Origin: Leptospira mtsangambouensis
GTDB taxonomy: Bacteria; Spirochaetota; Leptospiria; Leptospirales; Leptospiraceae
Direction of reading: 5' to 3'
Assembly: GCF_004770475.1 (NCBI RefSeq)
Contig: NZ_RQHK01000003.1
Location: 124,001-188,000, forward strand
Length of the DNA stretch: 64,000 nucleotides
Shown: piece after piece, positions 23,683 to 32,295 of the stretch
Layout of the letters: each line of letters starts with the position of its first letter
Position numbering within the stretch: position 1 is the first letter of the stretch
Program-made: the position numbers and the translations under genes
Notes under the pieces: model-generated
The model's input: only the letters and a program-made list of their open reading frames with translations
The model's database searches: none
Told to the model about the DNA's origin: nothing

Positions 23683-23904
23683 ATGAACCAAATCATTAAA
23701 AAAGCAGATCGCCCCACTTGTGATTGTGGGACCACTCGTGAGAGTGAAAACGCACGCAAAGTTGTAAAGTATTCCACTTGGGGAATGATCGCCATGGGCC
23801 TTGTCGGGATATCAGCTACACCGACAGATGTGTACTTTGTTTGTCGAAAATGCAAACAGCCGTTTGGCCGATTGTCGAAAGAAGAAAGAAAATCGAAATC
23901 CTAA
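23683..23904 (+). CDS. Small Cys-rich membrane-associated hypothetical protein
   Basis: From the ATG at 23683 the product is 73 residues. A CDC motif near residue 14 and a CRKC motif near residue 54 flank a weakly hydrophobic stretch (GMIAMGLVGISATPTDVYFV). The four cysteines could form a zinc-ribbon-like site (inference). A longer reading starting at 23635 would run through the preceding stem-loop and is less likely. No family is recognised. It lies between the cytochrome c and STAS genes on the same strand. Confidence 0.6.
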   Translation: MNQIIKKADRPTCDCGTTRESENARKVVKYSTWGMIAMGLVGISATPTDVYFVCRKCKQPFGRLSKEERKSKS

Positions 23905-23946
23905 TTATTGTTGACCCTCGTTCTTGGTGAATTTCCCTGGAAGCTA

Positions 23947-24297
23947 ATGATGGAAGAGTTTAAAATTCGGTTGGGATTTGAAAACGGGGGTAATTTACCC
24001 GTAATTCATATATCTGGTGAAATCACATCCGAAGCCGAAGAAGAGATTGTTGAATCCTACGAATCCATTCCGGGAGACAAACGCAGTCGCGTCATTTTGA
24101 ACTTTTCGGAGACTTCTTACATCAATTCAGCGGGGATCGCAACCCTCATCAGTCTGATCACCAAATCTTCTGAAAACCAGGGAAAAATCGAGTTTGCCGG
24201 TCTCAATACACACTTTCGAAAAGTGATGGATATTGTTGGTCTCACTGATTTTGTCCTCATCCACGATTCTCTTAATTCTGCACTCACCCAAGTCTAA
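23947..24297 (+). CDS. STAS-domain anti-sigma factor antagonist-like protein
   Basis: This single STAS domain of 116 residues is of the SpoIIAA/RsbV type. It has the LPVIHISGEIT strand, an acidic loop and the phospho-acceptor region SETSYINSAGIATLISLI, with a Ser at the expected position, so phosphorylation by a GHKL kinase and removal by a SpoIIE phosphatase are plausible. Two adjacent ATG codons (23947, 23950) follow a GGAAG ribosome-binding site; either may be used. It is separated from the SpoIIE-type phosphatase gene at 25657 only by the citrate synthase homologue, which suggests a shared signalling circuit. Confidence 0.87.
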   Translation: MMEEFKIRLGFENGGNLPVIHISGEITSEAEEEIVESYESIPGDKRSRVILNFSETSYINSAGIATLISLITKSSENQGKIEFAGLNTHFRKVMDIVGLTDFVLIHDSLNSALTQV

Positions 24298-24353
24298 ATT
24301 ATTCTAGATTCCAAACTTCCCTTCCGTAAGATAGGAGGGAGAGAGGTCTTTTC

Positions 24354-25634
24354 ATGAGTGAAGTGGAGTTCCACGTCAAAGGCAAAACATATAAATTACC
24401 GGTCATTGTTGGTACCGATGGAAAAGAGGGAATCGACCTAACCGATTTTTATAGAAAAACGGGCCTGGTCACTGTAGATCCTGGTTTATTCAACACTGCT
24501 CTTGGTTTGTCTAAAGTATCAAGACGTGATCCCGAAAAAGGGGAACTAACCTACAGAGGTTATGATTTAAAAGAACTTGCTTATCAATCCACATTTGTGG
24601 AAACTTCGTTTTTATTAATTTACGGAAACCTTCCCACCAAACAAGAGTTAGGCGATTTTTCTGGTCGGCTTTCAAAACACTCAATGATCCATGAAGATAT
24701 GTTAAATCTTTTCGATGGATTCCCTGGTGTTGCCAATCCATTGGCGGTCTTGTCTGTTATGGTTACTTCACTTTCTAGTTATTATTTAGAAGAATATGAA
24801 GAAAAGTTAGATATGGGAGTGGATTTAATTGCAAGGTTACTGGCAAAAATCCGCACCATTGCTGCTTTTACTTATAAACATGCAGTGGGCCATCCTTTTG
24901 TATATCCTTTGGATAAAAATCCATATTGCACAAACTTTCTTTACATGATGCATAAAATGCCAGCGGACAATTATACAGTTCCAGAAGAGTTTGATCGCAT
25001 TTTAAACCAGATGTGGATTTTACATGCGGACCATGAACAAAATGTATCCAACACCGCAGTCCAAGTTGTTGGATCCACACAAGCAAATTTATTTGCCTCT
25101 ATTTCTGCAGGGATTATGGCACAATGGGGAGCAAGAGAAGGTGGACGTCCAACGGCAGCCATTGGTCTGATTGAAGACATTGTTAAAACCAAAACACCTG
25201 TTAAAGATTATTTTGAAAGATTCAAACGTGGTGGCCTAAACATCCAAACCAATGGATTTGGACAAAAGGCATACGATGTGGTAAGTCCACGTGCCAAAGT
25301 GGCTCGGGAAATCATTCACGAATTCTATAAAGGCAGAAAATTGTCTGCTGTGGAAGACATTGCCCTACAAATAGACGAAGTGGTATGGAACGATTCCTAT
25401 TTTATGGAAAATCTTCTTTACCCAAATTTAGAATACTACTCTGGACTCGTATTTCACACATTGGGAATCCCTAAGAATATGTTCTCTGTGATGCAAGTCA
25501 TAGGTCGACTTCCTGGTTGGCTTGCACATTGGAGAGAACAAAGAGTGAAGGGAGACTTCTCAAAAGTTCGTCCAAAACAGATATATGTGGGCGAAAACCA
25601 AAGAAAATACATCCCTGTTCAGAACCGCCTATAG
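24354..25634 (+). CDS. Citrate synthase homologue lacking catalytic residues
   Basis: This full-length (426-residue) hexameric-type citrate synthase fold would condense acetyl-CoA and oxaloacetate if active. It keeps many framework blocks: RRDPEKGELTYRGYD, WILHADHEQN (224-230), SPRA (311-314) and the AHW near 392. The three catalytic residues are replaced. The usual GP-x-H-GGAN reads GAREGGRP (His to Glu262), GFGHRVY reads GFGQKAY (His to Gln304) and N-x-DFYSG reads NLEYYSG (Asp to Glu360). I checked these against the nucleotide sequence and there is no frameshift. It is either a non-catalytic homologue or an enzyme with a new reaction. An AGGAGG ribosome-binding site precedes the ATG. Confidence 0.88.
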   Translation: MSEVEFHVKGKTYKLPVIVGTDGKEGIDLTDFYRKTGLVTVDPGLFNTALGLSKVSRRDPEKGELTYRGYDLKELAYQSTFVETSFLLIYGNLPTKQELGDFSGRLSKHSMIHEDMLNLFDGFPGVANPLAVLSVMVTSLSSYYLEEYEEKLDMGVDLIARLLAKIRTIAAFTYKHAVGHPFVYPLDKNPYCTNFLYMMHKMPADNYTVPEEFDRILNQMWILHADHEQNVSNTAVQVVGSTQANLFASISAGIMAQWGAREGGRPTAAIGLIEDIVKTKTPVKDYFERFKRGGLNIQTNGFGQKAYDVVSPRAKVAREIIHEFYKGRKLSAVEDIALQIDEVVWNDSYFMENLLYPNLEYYSGLVFHTLGIPKNMFSVMQVIGRLPGWLAHWREQRVKGDFSKVRPKQIYVGENQRKYIPVQNRL

Positions 25635-25656
25635 GTCTGTTAAACTTCCTTTGTCC

Positions 25657-27735
25657 ATGAATTTCCGATGGATCGGAATGATTTGGTGTTTGGTGCTTTT
25701 TTCGTGTATGGCGACAGAAGTGCCTCCCACTGCCGATAGAGGTGTTCTATTGGCGGAGTCGTATCTGAGTGGGCAGAAAACAACCTTAGAACTCAAAGGG
25801 GATTGGGAATATTATCCAGGCTTACTTATCTCCCCCAATGATTTCGAAACCTTAAATACAAGTAGAGAGCCACATTTTTTTTACGTTCCAGGGATTTGGT
25901 CTGATTCTTTTTTGAACCGCGGATTTCTTGCTGGGGATGGGTATGCCACGTTTAGCCTCAAGGTTAAACATGGTCTTCAAGGAGTCCCTCTTTCATTAAA
26001 AGTTCCCGAGATGGAGACCGCCTATAACCTGTTTGTTGATGGTGTAAAGATGTCTTCGAATGGGGTTGTGGCTACTTCATACCAAACAGGGAAACCGGAG
26101 TATCGTCCACGAATTGTTGATTTTTTCCCAAAAGAAAATCAAACTTCTATAGTTTTACAAATTTCGAATTATCATCACAGGAAAGGTGGCCCAGCCCAAG
26201 CGATCATATTAGGTAGGACATCCGATATCCATAACAAATACGAATTTGCGATTTTACGAGATATGCTCCTTGTTGGAAGTATTTTGTTTATGGGGATCTA
26301 TCATTTATTTTTATATTGGAACAGGAAAAAAGATCCGTTTACTTATTGGTTTGCTCTCACTTGTATCTTAGTCGCCTTACGGGTGTTTATTACAGGAAAC
26401 AAGTATATCATTCAGTTATATCCTGACTTATCTTGGGAAGTCCATTTGAAGCTTAGTTACCTGAGTTTCTTTTTAATCACACCTATTTTTGTACGATATG
26501 TTTATTTGCTCTTTAAACCATATTTTTCTAGAAGAGTGTATGAATTTCTAAAGTATTTGGGTTTTGCTTTTTGTTTTATCGTTTTAGTAACTAGATCTTC
26601 TTTTTATACATATTTGATGGTCCCGTTTCAAGTATTTACATTGTTAGGTGCTGGTTATACCTTTGTTGTCATCGCCAGGACAATTCGTGATTCCTTACCT
26701 GGTTCGAAGATCTTTTTTCTGAGTTTTGCAATTTTTATTGGAAGTTTTGTTAACGATATATTGGTAAATAATCTAATCATATATGGACCGCTAACCATCC
26801 ATTTTGGAATTTTTACAATGTTCTTTGTGCAGTCAGTTTATATTGCTAGAAATTTTTCAAAAGGATTTGTTGAAGCTGAAAATCTAGCGGTAGAACTTTC
26901 TGATAAAAACCAAACCTTGCAACGGGTTCAAAACCAACTCACTGAGCTGAATGAAAGATTAGAGACTCGAGTTAAAGATAAAACCGAGGAACTCCAAGGG
27001 AAGTTAGATCAGATTGGAAAAGATATGAGGCTTGCTAAGTCCATCATTCAAAGTGTAACCAAACTTCCTGATGTCTCCCCTTATCTAAAAGTAGATATTT
27101 TGTATAAACCGATCGCTGAAGTCGGAGGAGATATTTTCTTTGTAAAACGAATTCAAGACTTTTACTACAGGTTCTTTTTGGGTGATGCCACGGGTCATGG
27201 TTTGCAAGCCGCTCTTTATTCGATGATGATCCAATCTGAATTTGAACGGGTATCCGCTGTGGCAATGCGCCCCAATGATTTGTTGTTCTATATGAACCAA
27301 CACTTCTATGATAAAAATGCTGACTTACAAATTTATTTCCCAGCTATGTCGATGGACTTTGATTTCCATCAGGGGATCCTTCGTTATGCGGGAGGAGGTG
27401 TTCAAAACCAAATTCATATGAAAAAAAATGGTAACGTGACTATGTTGGAAAACACGGGGCCTATCATTGGAATTTTAGAACATTATCGGTATGGAATATT
27501 CGAATCAAAGGTGGAGTCGGGAGACCGTATCTTTTTATTTACAGATGGATTGTTTGAAGAGTTAAATGAATCTGATGGATTACAAGCCTTAAATGATTTA
27601 TTGGAAGTAATTCAAAGTACAAGTTCTTTACCTTTTTCTGAAGTGGTACCTTCTATTCAAACCATGTTGTTCCAAAGGATGAACAAATCTCAATGGAAGG
27701 ATGATGCAACTCTCATCTTGATTGAGATCACCTAA
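25657..27735 (+). CDS. 7TM-DISM sensor with SpoIIE-type PP2C phosphatase
   Basis: This 692-residue inner-membrane receptor has a lipobox-like N-terminus (LVLFSC), an extracytoplasmic galactose-binding-like DISM domain (about 25-190) and seven membrane segments (about 200-400). A coiled-coil linker (AENLAVELSDKNQTLQRVQ onward) and a C-terminal SpoIIE/PPM phosphatase complete it. Metal-binding motifs are intact: EVGGDIFF, LGDATGHG, FLFTDGLFE and KDDATLI. It would dephosphorylate a STAS protein in response to an external ligand; the STAS gene at 23947 is a candidate partner. The ATG at 25657 begins the signal segment. A 9-bp inverted repeat spans the stop codon. Confidence 0.9.
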   Translation: MNFRWIGMIWCLVLFSCMATEVPPTADRGVLLAESYLSGQKTTLELKGDWEYYPGLLISPNDFETLNTSREPHFFYVPGIWSDSFLNRGFLAGDGYATFSLKVKHGLQGVPLSLKVPEMETAYNLFVDGVKMSSNGVVATSYQTGKPEYRPRIVDFFPKENQTSIVLQISNYHHRKGGPAQAIILGRTSDIHNKYEFAILRDMLLVGSILFMGIYHLFLYWNRKKDPFTYWFALTCILVALRVFITGNKYIIQLYPDLSWEVHLKLSYLSFFLITPIFVRYVYLLFKPYFSRRVYEFLKYLGFAFCFIVLVTRSSFYTYLMVPFQVFTLLGAGYTFVVIARTIRDSLPGSKIFFLSFAIFIGSFVNDILVNNLIIYGPLTIHFGIFTMFFVQSVYIARNFSKGFVEAENLAVELSDKNQTLQRVQNQLTELNERLETRVKDKTEELQGKLDQIGKDMRLAKSIIQSVTKLPDVSPYLKVDILYKPIAEVGGDIFFVKRIQDFYYRFFLGDATGHGLQAALYSMMIQSEFERVSAVAMRPNDLLFYMNQHFYDKNADLQIYFPAMSMDFDFHQGILRYAGGGVQNQIHMKKNGNVTMLENTGPIIGILEHYRYGIFESKVESGDRIFLFTDGLFEELNESDGLQALNDLLEVIQSTSSLPFSEVVPSIQTMLFQRMNKSQWKDDATLILIEIT

Positions 27736-27757
27736 CAAAAATTCATAAGTGATCTCA
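27723..27757 (+). terminator. Possible weak terminator after the 7TM phosphatase
   Basis: A perfect 9-bp inverted repeat (TGAGATCAC 27723-27731 and GTGATCTCA 27749-27757) with a 17-base loop overlaps the end of the coding region. The T-run that follows is poor, so termination is likely to be inefficient. Confidence 0.35.
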
Positions 27758-27801
27758 AAATGATTTTGAATTCGTTTTCTTATTATTTCACTAATTCCAA
27801 A

Positions 27802-28719
27802 TTACCAGTCGCCGGAAGCTCCACCACCAGCAGAGTCACCACCTCCACCAGACCAACTGTCCGAACCTGAAGACCACGAGTCACCGCCACTGGACCAACC
27901 TCCGCCGCCAAAATATCCACCGTCGGAGCCGCCACCATTACCGATTCCTAATTTATGTTTGATAAACATAACAAGAATAAATAACAAAACTGCGACGATA
28001 AGGCCAAACGTACTTCCGAATAGAAAGGTTAAAAGTGGAAATAAAACGAAAAGCCCAATGATTGTAAAAATGATTCCTCCAATCGAAGGGACAATTAAAG
28101 AAATCAAGGTAAAGATCCCTCCCACAATTCCAGAGGAAAAAACTTCATCGTCGGAACTATTGCCAGTTGTGGCGACATCATCCGCTGAAGGTGTGTATTC
28201 TCCTCGAATCGTTGCCATAATCGCATTCACACCGGCTGTCACCCCACCATCCATATCTTTTGCTTTAAAACGTGGTTTTAATTCATCACGAATGATTTGT
28301 TTGGCTTGGATGTCCGTTAGTGCACCTTCGAGTCCACGACCTACTTCTATTCGCATCTTTCTTTCGTTAGGTGCTATGATGAAGAGGACTCCATTGTTTT
28401 TGGATTTCTGTCCTAACTTCCATTCATCAAAAATTTGAATGGCTACCTCTTCAATCGGTTCATCTTGCAGACTCGGGGTCGTATACACTGCAATCTGATT
28501 TGAGGTTTCTGCTTCAAACTGCTTCAAATTTGTTTCAATTTGGGTGATTGTTGCTTGTGATAAAATTCCTGCATGGTCCATCACCCTTCTTTCTAATTTT
28601 GGAACAGGGTAGGAATGAATCGCAGTATAGATTGGGGATAAAAGAAAAATAAAAAGAGATATTTTCCCAAAATCAATAAATGAATTTAGTTTTGAATGAT
28701 TCAGCTTTCTGAGACACAT
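27802..28719 (-). CDS. TPM-domain protein with Gly/Ser-rich tail (YgcG-like)
   Basis: This exported, membrane-attached protein of about 305 residues has an N-terminal signal, then a TPM domain (HAGILSQATITQIETNLKQFE and GVLFIIAPNERKMRIEVGRGLEG), two strongly hydrophobic segments (about 200-250) and a Gly/Ser/Trp-rich tail. The TPM fold has been linked to acid phosphatase-like or photosystem-repair roles; the function in spirochaetes is unknown. Its ATG overlaps the stop of the second TPM gene by one base (TGATG); a GTG three bases earlier is possible. No LemA gene, the frequent partner, is adjacent. Confidence 0.85.
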   Translation of the reverse strand: MCLRKLNHSKLNSFIDFGKISLFIFLLSPIYTAIHSYPVPKLERRVMDHAGILSQATITQIETNLKQFEAETSNQIAVYTTPSLQDEPIEEVAIQIFDEWKLGQKSKNNGVLFIIAPNERKMRIEVGRGLEGALTDIQAKQIIRDELKPRFKAKDMDGGVTAGVNAIMATIRGEYTPSADDVATTGNSSDDEVFSSGIVGGIFTLISLIVPSIGGIIFTIIGLFVLFPLLTFLFGSTFGLIVAVLLFILVMFIKHKLGIGNGGGSDGGYFGGGGWSSGGDSWSSGSDSWSGGGGDSAGGGASGDW

Positions 28720-29384
28720 CACATCAATTTCCCACCATCTCGAATTTCATTTGAGATTTCATTTTTATCATCCTTTTCTCTTTGGATGTTGTATTTTTTG
28801 AGTAATTCTCCACAAAAGAGAATGCTAGATACAATCCCTTCCTTTTTTTGATTCGACTTCATCCCTTCAATGATCAGTTTCACTGCTTCATTCCATTCTG
28901 ATTTTGGGACAACTCTTGCAATTTCTTTGTCAGGCAAAATGCGAACAAAGTGTTCATATAGAGAGATATAAATTAAAATTCCGGTTCGGTCTTTGGTTCT
29001 AAAAACTTCTTCGTCCAAAAAAGCTTCTTTTGCTCTCAGGTCGACAAAGTATTGTTTGGCTGCTCTTGACACTAAGTTGATTCTTAGTTTTGGAAAAAGA
29101 GCAGTAATGGATAATCCAAAAATAGCTCCTATCCAAACAGAGAGAACAGCATAAAGAGATTCCCCATTCCAAACAAGACCATAAAACTTTTGAGCCGTAT
29201 AAAAACTAATACCAGTGATTCCACCCATAAGGAAGGCACCAAGCCAGGCCCATTCTTTGTAGTGGTGAGAGGATTCTGCAAAATAAGGAACAATTTCTGC
29301 AGAGGTTTTTGACTCAGCATCGCCGACAGCTCTTTTGATTTCTTCCAAATCAGATTGATTGAAATAACGTTTGAGGATACCCAT
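28719..29384 (-). CDS. TPM-domain membrane protein
   Basis: The product is about 221 residues. An N-terminal segment like the start of a TPM domain (LEEIKRAVGDAESKTSAEIVPYFAE) is interrupted by two membrane helices (about 55-110). The domain then resumes (REKDRTGIL-like region RTKDRTGILIYISLYEHFVRILPDKEIA). It is translationally coupled to the TPM gene that follows. The ATG at 29384 is chosen; a TTG at 29420 would extend it. It is probably an inner-membrane partner of the Gly-rich TPM protein. Confidence 0.78.
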   Translation of the reverse strand: MGILKRYFNQSDLEEIKRAVGDAESKTSAEIVPYFAESSHHYKEWAWLGAFLMGGITGISFYTAQKFYGLVWNGESLYAVLSVWIGAIFGLSITALFPKLRINLVSRAAKQYFVDLRAKEAFLDEEVFRTKDRTGILIYISLYEHFVRILPDKEIARVVPKSEWNEAVKLIIEGMKSNQKKEGIVSSILFCGELLKKYNIQREKDDKNEISNEIRDGGKLM

Positions 29385-29430
29385 GGGCAGAAGAAAAACA
29401 GGATTTCCTGCCCAAATCAATCAAAAAAAC

Positions 29431-30285
29431 CTAGATTTTGGAATCGATCACGATTGCTAAACTTACTAAAAATAAATGAAAAATACTAAAAAAGAAAAAT
29501 CGTTTTGCGAGAATTTTGTCCTTCGAAAGTTTTAAACGATAAGCAAAGACTAAAATCAAAATCGTTAATAAAATTGCAGAAATTAAAAATAAAATTCCCA
29601 TCCTTTCATCTACAAAGAAAAACCCAATGACAGACAAAGAATAAGCAATTGCATAAAGGAAAATTTGGTTCACTGTCTTTTGAATGCCTGAAACAACAGG
29701 CATCATTGGAATTCCTGCAAATTCATAATCGTCTTTTAAGAAGATCGCAAGTGCCCAAAAATGTGCAGGTGTCCAGAGAAAGATCATTAAAAATAAAATC
29801 CATGCTTGGACTGGAAGTGCATTGGCCATAGCAGCATATCCGATCAGCGGTCCAATACATCCAGAGATCCCACCAATGACGATATTTTGTTCCGTTCTTG
29901 GTTTTAACCAGATTGTATACAAAAACACGTATAATAGCAATGCAGAAAGAGCACAAATTGCTGTTAGAAGATTGATGAATTTAGTTAAAATGATAAAGGC
30001 AATGATCGCCACTGCGACTCCAAGAAAGAGGGCAAATCCTGGAGAGATTTCGCCAGCAGGGATTGGTCTTAGTTTGGTTCTATACATCACTGCATCTCTA
30101 TCTCGTTCAATGTACTGATTGAGAATAAAAGAAGCAGAACTCATTAAATAGGTTCCAAATAGAGTAATAGAGATTTCGAAAAGAGAAGGGTAACCAGTTG
30201 TACCTAGATACATTCCCGGAAGAACTGTCGCAAGTACAAGTACAGTTACTCTCGGTTTTGTCAGTTGGTTCCATAATCGGAACAT
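29431..30285 (-). CDS. ctaB: Protohaem IX farnesyltransferase (haem O synthase)
   Basis: CtaB attaches a farnesyl group to haem B, the first step towards haem A for the oxidase. The 284-residue UbiA-family membrane protein has about nine helices and both Asp-rich prenyl-binding motifs: NQYIERDRDAVMYRTKLRPIP and KDDYEFAGIPMMPV. The start shares a base with the stop of ctaA, so the two are cotranscribed and coupled. They face the cox operon divergently. Confidence 0.95.
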   Translation of the reverse strand: MFRLWNQLTKPRVTVLVLATVLPGMYLGTTGYPSLFEISITLFGTYLMSSASFILNQYIERDRDAVMYRTKLRPIPAGEISPGFALFLGVAVAIIAFIILTKFINLLTAICALSALLLYVFLYTIWLKPRTEQNIVIGGISGCIGPLIGYAAMANALPVQAWILFLMIFLWTPAHFWALAIFLKDDYEFAGIPMMPVVSGIQKTVNQIFLYAIAYSLSVIGFFFVDERMGILFLISAILLTILILVFAYRLKLSKDKILAKRFFFFSIFHLFLVSLAIVIDSKI

Positions 30286-31166
30286 TATAGAACCTCTTTT
30301 CCTGGAGACCTAAAATGATAAAAAGCCGCTATAAAACAAAACATAAATACAAGGACTCCATTTAACGTGTGTAATCCGGTAATCAGTTTTGGGAGTTGGT
30401 ACAAAACGTTCATAGCACCAAGAAAAATTTGAAAAGAAATCAAATAAGCAGCAATTTTTAAAGATTTTTTAACTAGGTTGTCTTTTAGGTAGAGGATCCC
30501 ATAAGCGGACAAAGAAAGTACTGACAAAGCCACTAAATAACCAAACAATCGATGTTCCATTTGAATTCGGATCGGCCCAACCATTTGAGGAAACCATTCT
30601 CCGTTACAAGTAGGAAAGTCCGAACAAACAAGACCTGCATAATGCGAACTCACCTTTCCTCCAAGGAAAAGTTGGTATAAAACAACGACGAGTACAAAAA
30701 GAAAAAAATACTTTCCTGGCCGATTCCATTGGAACTTGGATACAGAATCTTCAGAGATCAGCAATCGAACAGTTAAACAAGAAGAGAGAAGCAAAACTGC
30801 GTTGAGTAAATGTAGGTTAACGGTTGTTGGGTGGAGAAGTTTAGTAACAGTGAGTCCACCAAGGATCACTTGTGAAATAAGAAAGATAAGTGAAAGTGTA
30901 GCTGGGATTCCCATTTGTTTGCGTGTTTCTTGGTTCTGTATCACCCAAACGAAACCAATCCCCACAAGGATCCCTAAAATTCCAGAATAGTATCTATGGC
31001 CCACTTCCATAAAAATCTGAAATGTAAATTCTGGCACAAATTTCCCATGGCACAAAGGCCAGTCAGGGCATGCGAGTCCTGAATCTGTTGCTCTTACGAG
31101 TGGTCCGTAGAGGAGATTGATAAGGATCATAGCGGAAAGGATGGTGTAAAAACGTTTGAGTGTCAT
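30285..31166 (-). CDS. ctaA: Haem A synthase (COX15/CtaA)
   Basis: CtaA oxidises haem O to haem A in the inner membrane. From the ATG at 31166 the protein has 293 residues, eight hydrophobic segments and the four conserved histidines in pairs (VGHRYYSG, LHLLNAVLL, MEHRLFGY and LHTLNGVLV). It has a TDSGLACPDWPLCHG loop near the N-terminus and a second C-x-x-F-P-T-C loop (VCSDFPTCNG). A GGAGGAA sequence lies 14 bases before the ATG, a little far for an ideal site. A longer reading from 31301 would start in non-conserved sequence. Confidence 0.93.
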   Translation of the reverse strand: MTLKRFYTILSAMILINLLYGPLVRATDSGLACPDWPLCHGKFVPEFTFQIFMEVGHRYYSGILGILVGIGFVWVIQNQETRKQMGIPATLSLIFLISQVILGGLTVTKLLHPTTVNLHLLNAVLLLSSCLTVRLLISEDSVSKFQWNRPGKYFFLFVLVVVLYQLFLGGKVSSHYAGLVCSDFPTCNGEWFPQMVGPIRIQMEHRLFGYLVALSVLSLSAYGILYLKDNLVKKSLKIAAYLISFQIFLGAMNVLYQLPKLITGLHTLNGVLVFMFCFIAAFYHFRSPGKEVL

Positions 31167-31290
31167 ACGTCTATCTGTTTCCTCCAGGTTTTGTGATCTG
31201 AGTTTGGGGAAAATAAAATTAATCTTGCATCTTTTAAAAATTGTTGGATAAAAAGAGCAGTTTTTCGTATAGACTATATCAGGTAAAATT

Positions 31291-31443
31291 ATGCAAAACA
31301 CAGACCTTTACAATAAGGGTGGCTATTGGACTTTCCTTGTCACACTCGTTCTTAACATTCTTTTCTTCGCTTATATTTCCTTCGTTCACCCGGGAACACC
31401 GGACAACCCAGGAATGGAATCCAAAAGCGTTCAGTCCAAATAG
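31291..31443 (+). CDS. 50-residue membrane protein heading the cox operon
   Basis: This short gene runs from ATG 31291 to TAG 31441-31443, with an AGGT ribosome-binding site nine bases upstream. The product has one membrane helix (WTFLVTLVLNILFFAYISFV, about 13-32) between a polar N-terminus and a short C-terminal tail with a PGTPDNPG segment. It stands 18 bases before the SCO1 gene as first gene of the oxidase operon. It may be a small oxidase subunit or assembly factor comparable in size to CcoQ-type proteins; no sequence family is recognised. Confidence 0.65.
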   Translation: MQNTDLYNKGGYWTFLVTLVLNILFFAYISFVHPGTPDNPGMESKSVQSK

Positions 31444-31461
31444 GGTAACTACCAAACCTTC

Positions 31462-32295
31462 GTGAACATTCGATTCTTCTTTTTTCTTTGTTTGTTGGTT
31501 GGAACTCAGGTCTTTGCGTATGACCCACATTCCAATTTGGCTCGGGACAATAAACTCCCGAAAGAACTGGAAAATATTGGATTTTCTGATGTCACGGGGA
31601 AGTCACTCCAACTTGACATTCCGTTCCGAGATGAATCTGGGAAAACCGTTAAGTTCTCCGATTTTCTTTCGAAAGGAAAACCAGTCCTTCTTTCTCCCGT
31701 TTACTTCAAATGTCCCACTCTTTGTAACTTCCACTTAAATGGTGTGTTCCAAGGATTAAAAGCCCTCGATTGGACTCTCGGCAAAGAATACCAATACATT
31801 GCTGTATCCATTGACCCGAAAGAAAACGAATCAGTAGCTTTTCCTAAAAAGGGAGCTTATTTGAAGGAATATGGTAGAGAAGGTGCTGAATCCGGCCTTC
31901 ATCTCCTCACCGGTACCCAAGAATCCATTGATGCTTTGACAAAACAACTGGACTTTCGGTACGCTTGGGATTCAGAAGCAAAACAATACATCCACGCCAG
32001 TGGGGTTTATGTTTTGACACCGGAAGGGAAGGTCTCCCGCATTTTCCAAGGGATCCAATTGGAACCAAGGGATTTGAAATTTGCCTTCTTAGAGGCATCT
32101 TCTGGGAAGATTGGGAGTTTTGTAGACAAGTTTGCTTTATTTTGCTTTCAATTTGATCCGAGAAAAAATAAATATACGATATACGCATACAGGATGATGC
32201 AATTCGGGGGGGCGGTCACCTTACTCCTTCTCGGTGCGTTTTTATACATAAACTGGCGAAAAATAACAAATAACAACCGTCAAGGAGTCACATAG
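31462..32295 (+). CDS. SCO1/SenC family oxidase assembly protein
   Basis: This 277-residue protein probably delivers copper to, or reduces, the CuA site of the oxidase encoded next door. It has an N-terminal signal peptide, a thioredoxin-like domain with CPTLC (C84 and C88), SIDPKEN, and the distal His in YIHASGVYVL. Unlike most SCO proteins, the anchor is a C-terminal membrane helix (about 245-264). It starts with GTG and ends directly before the coxB ATG with no gap. Operon position supports the assembly role. Confidence 0.9.
   Translation: MNIRFFFFLCLLVGTQVFAYDPHSNLARDNKLPKELENIGFSDVTGKSLQLDIPFRDESGKTVKFSDFLSKGKPVLLSPVYFKCPTLCNFHLNGVFQGLKALDWTLGKEYQYIAVSIDPKENESVAFPKKGAYLKEYGREGAESGLHLLTGTQESIDALTKQLDFRYAWDSEAKQYIHASGVYVLTPEGKVSRIFQGIQLEPRDLKFAFLEASSGKIGSFVDKFALFCFQFDPRKNKYTIYAYRMMQFGGAVTLLLLGAFLYINWRKITNNNRQGVT

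Noticed and set aside
27802..29384. LemA partner of the TPM proteins
   Set aside because: The genes on either side are the 7TM phosphatase and ctaB; no LemA-like frame is present.
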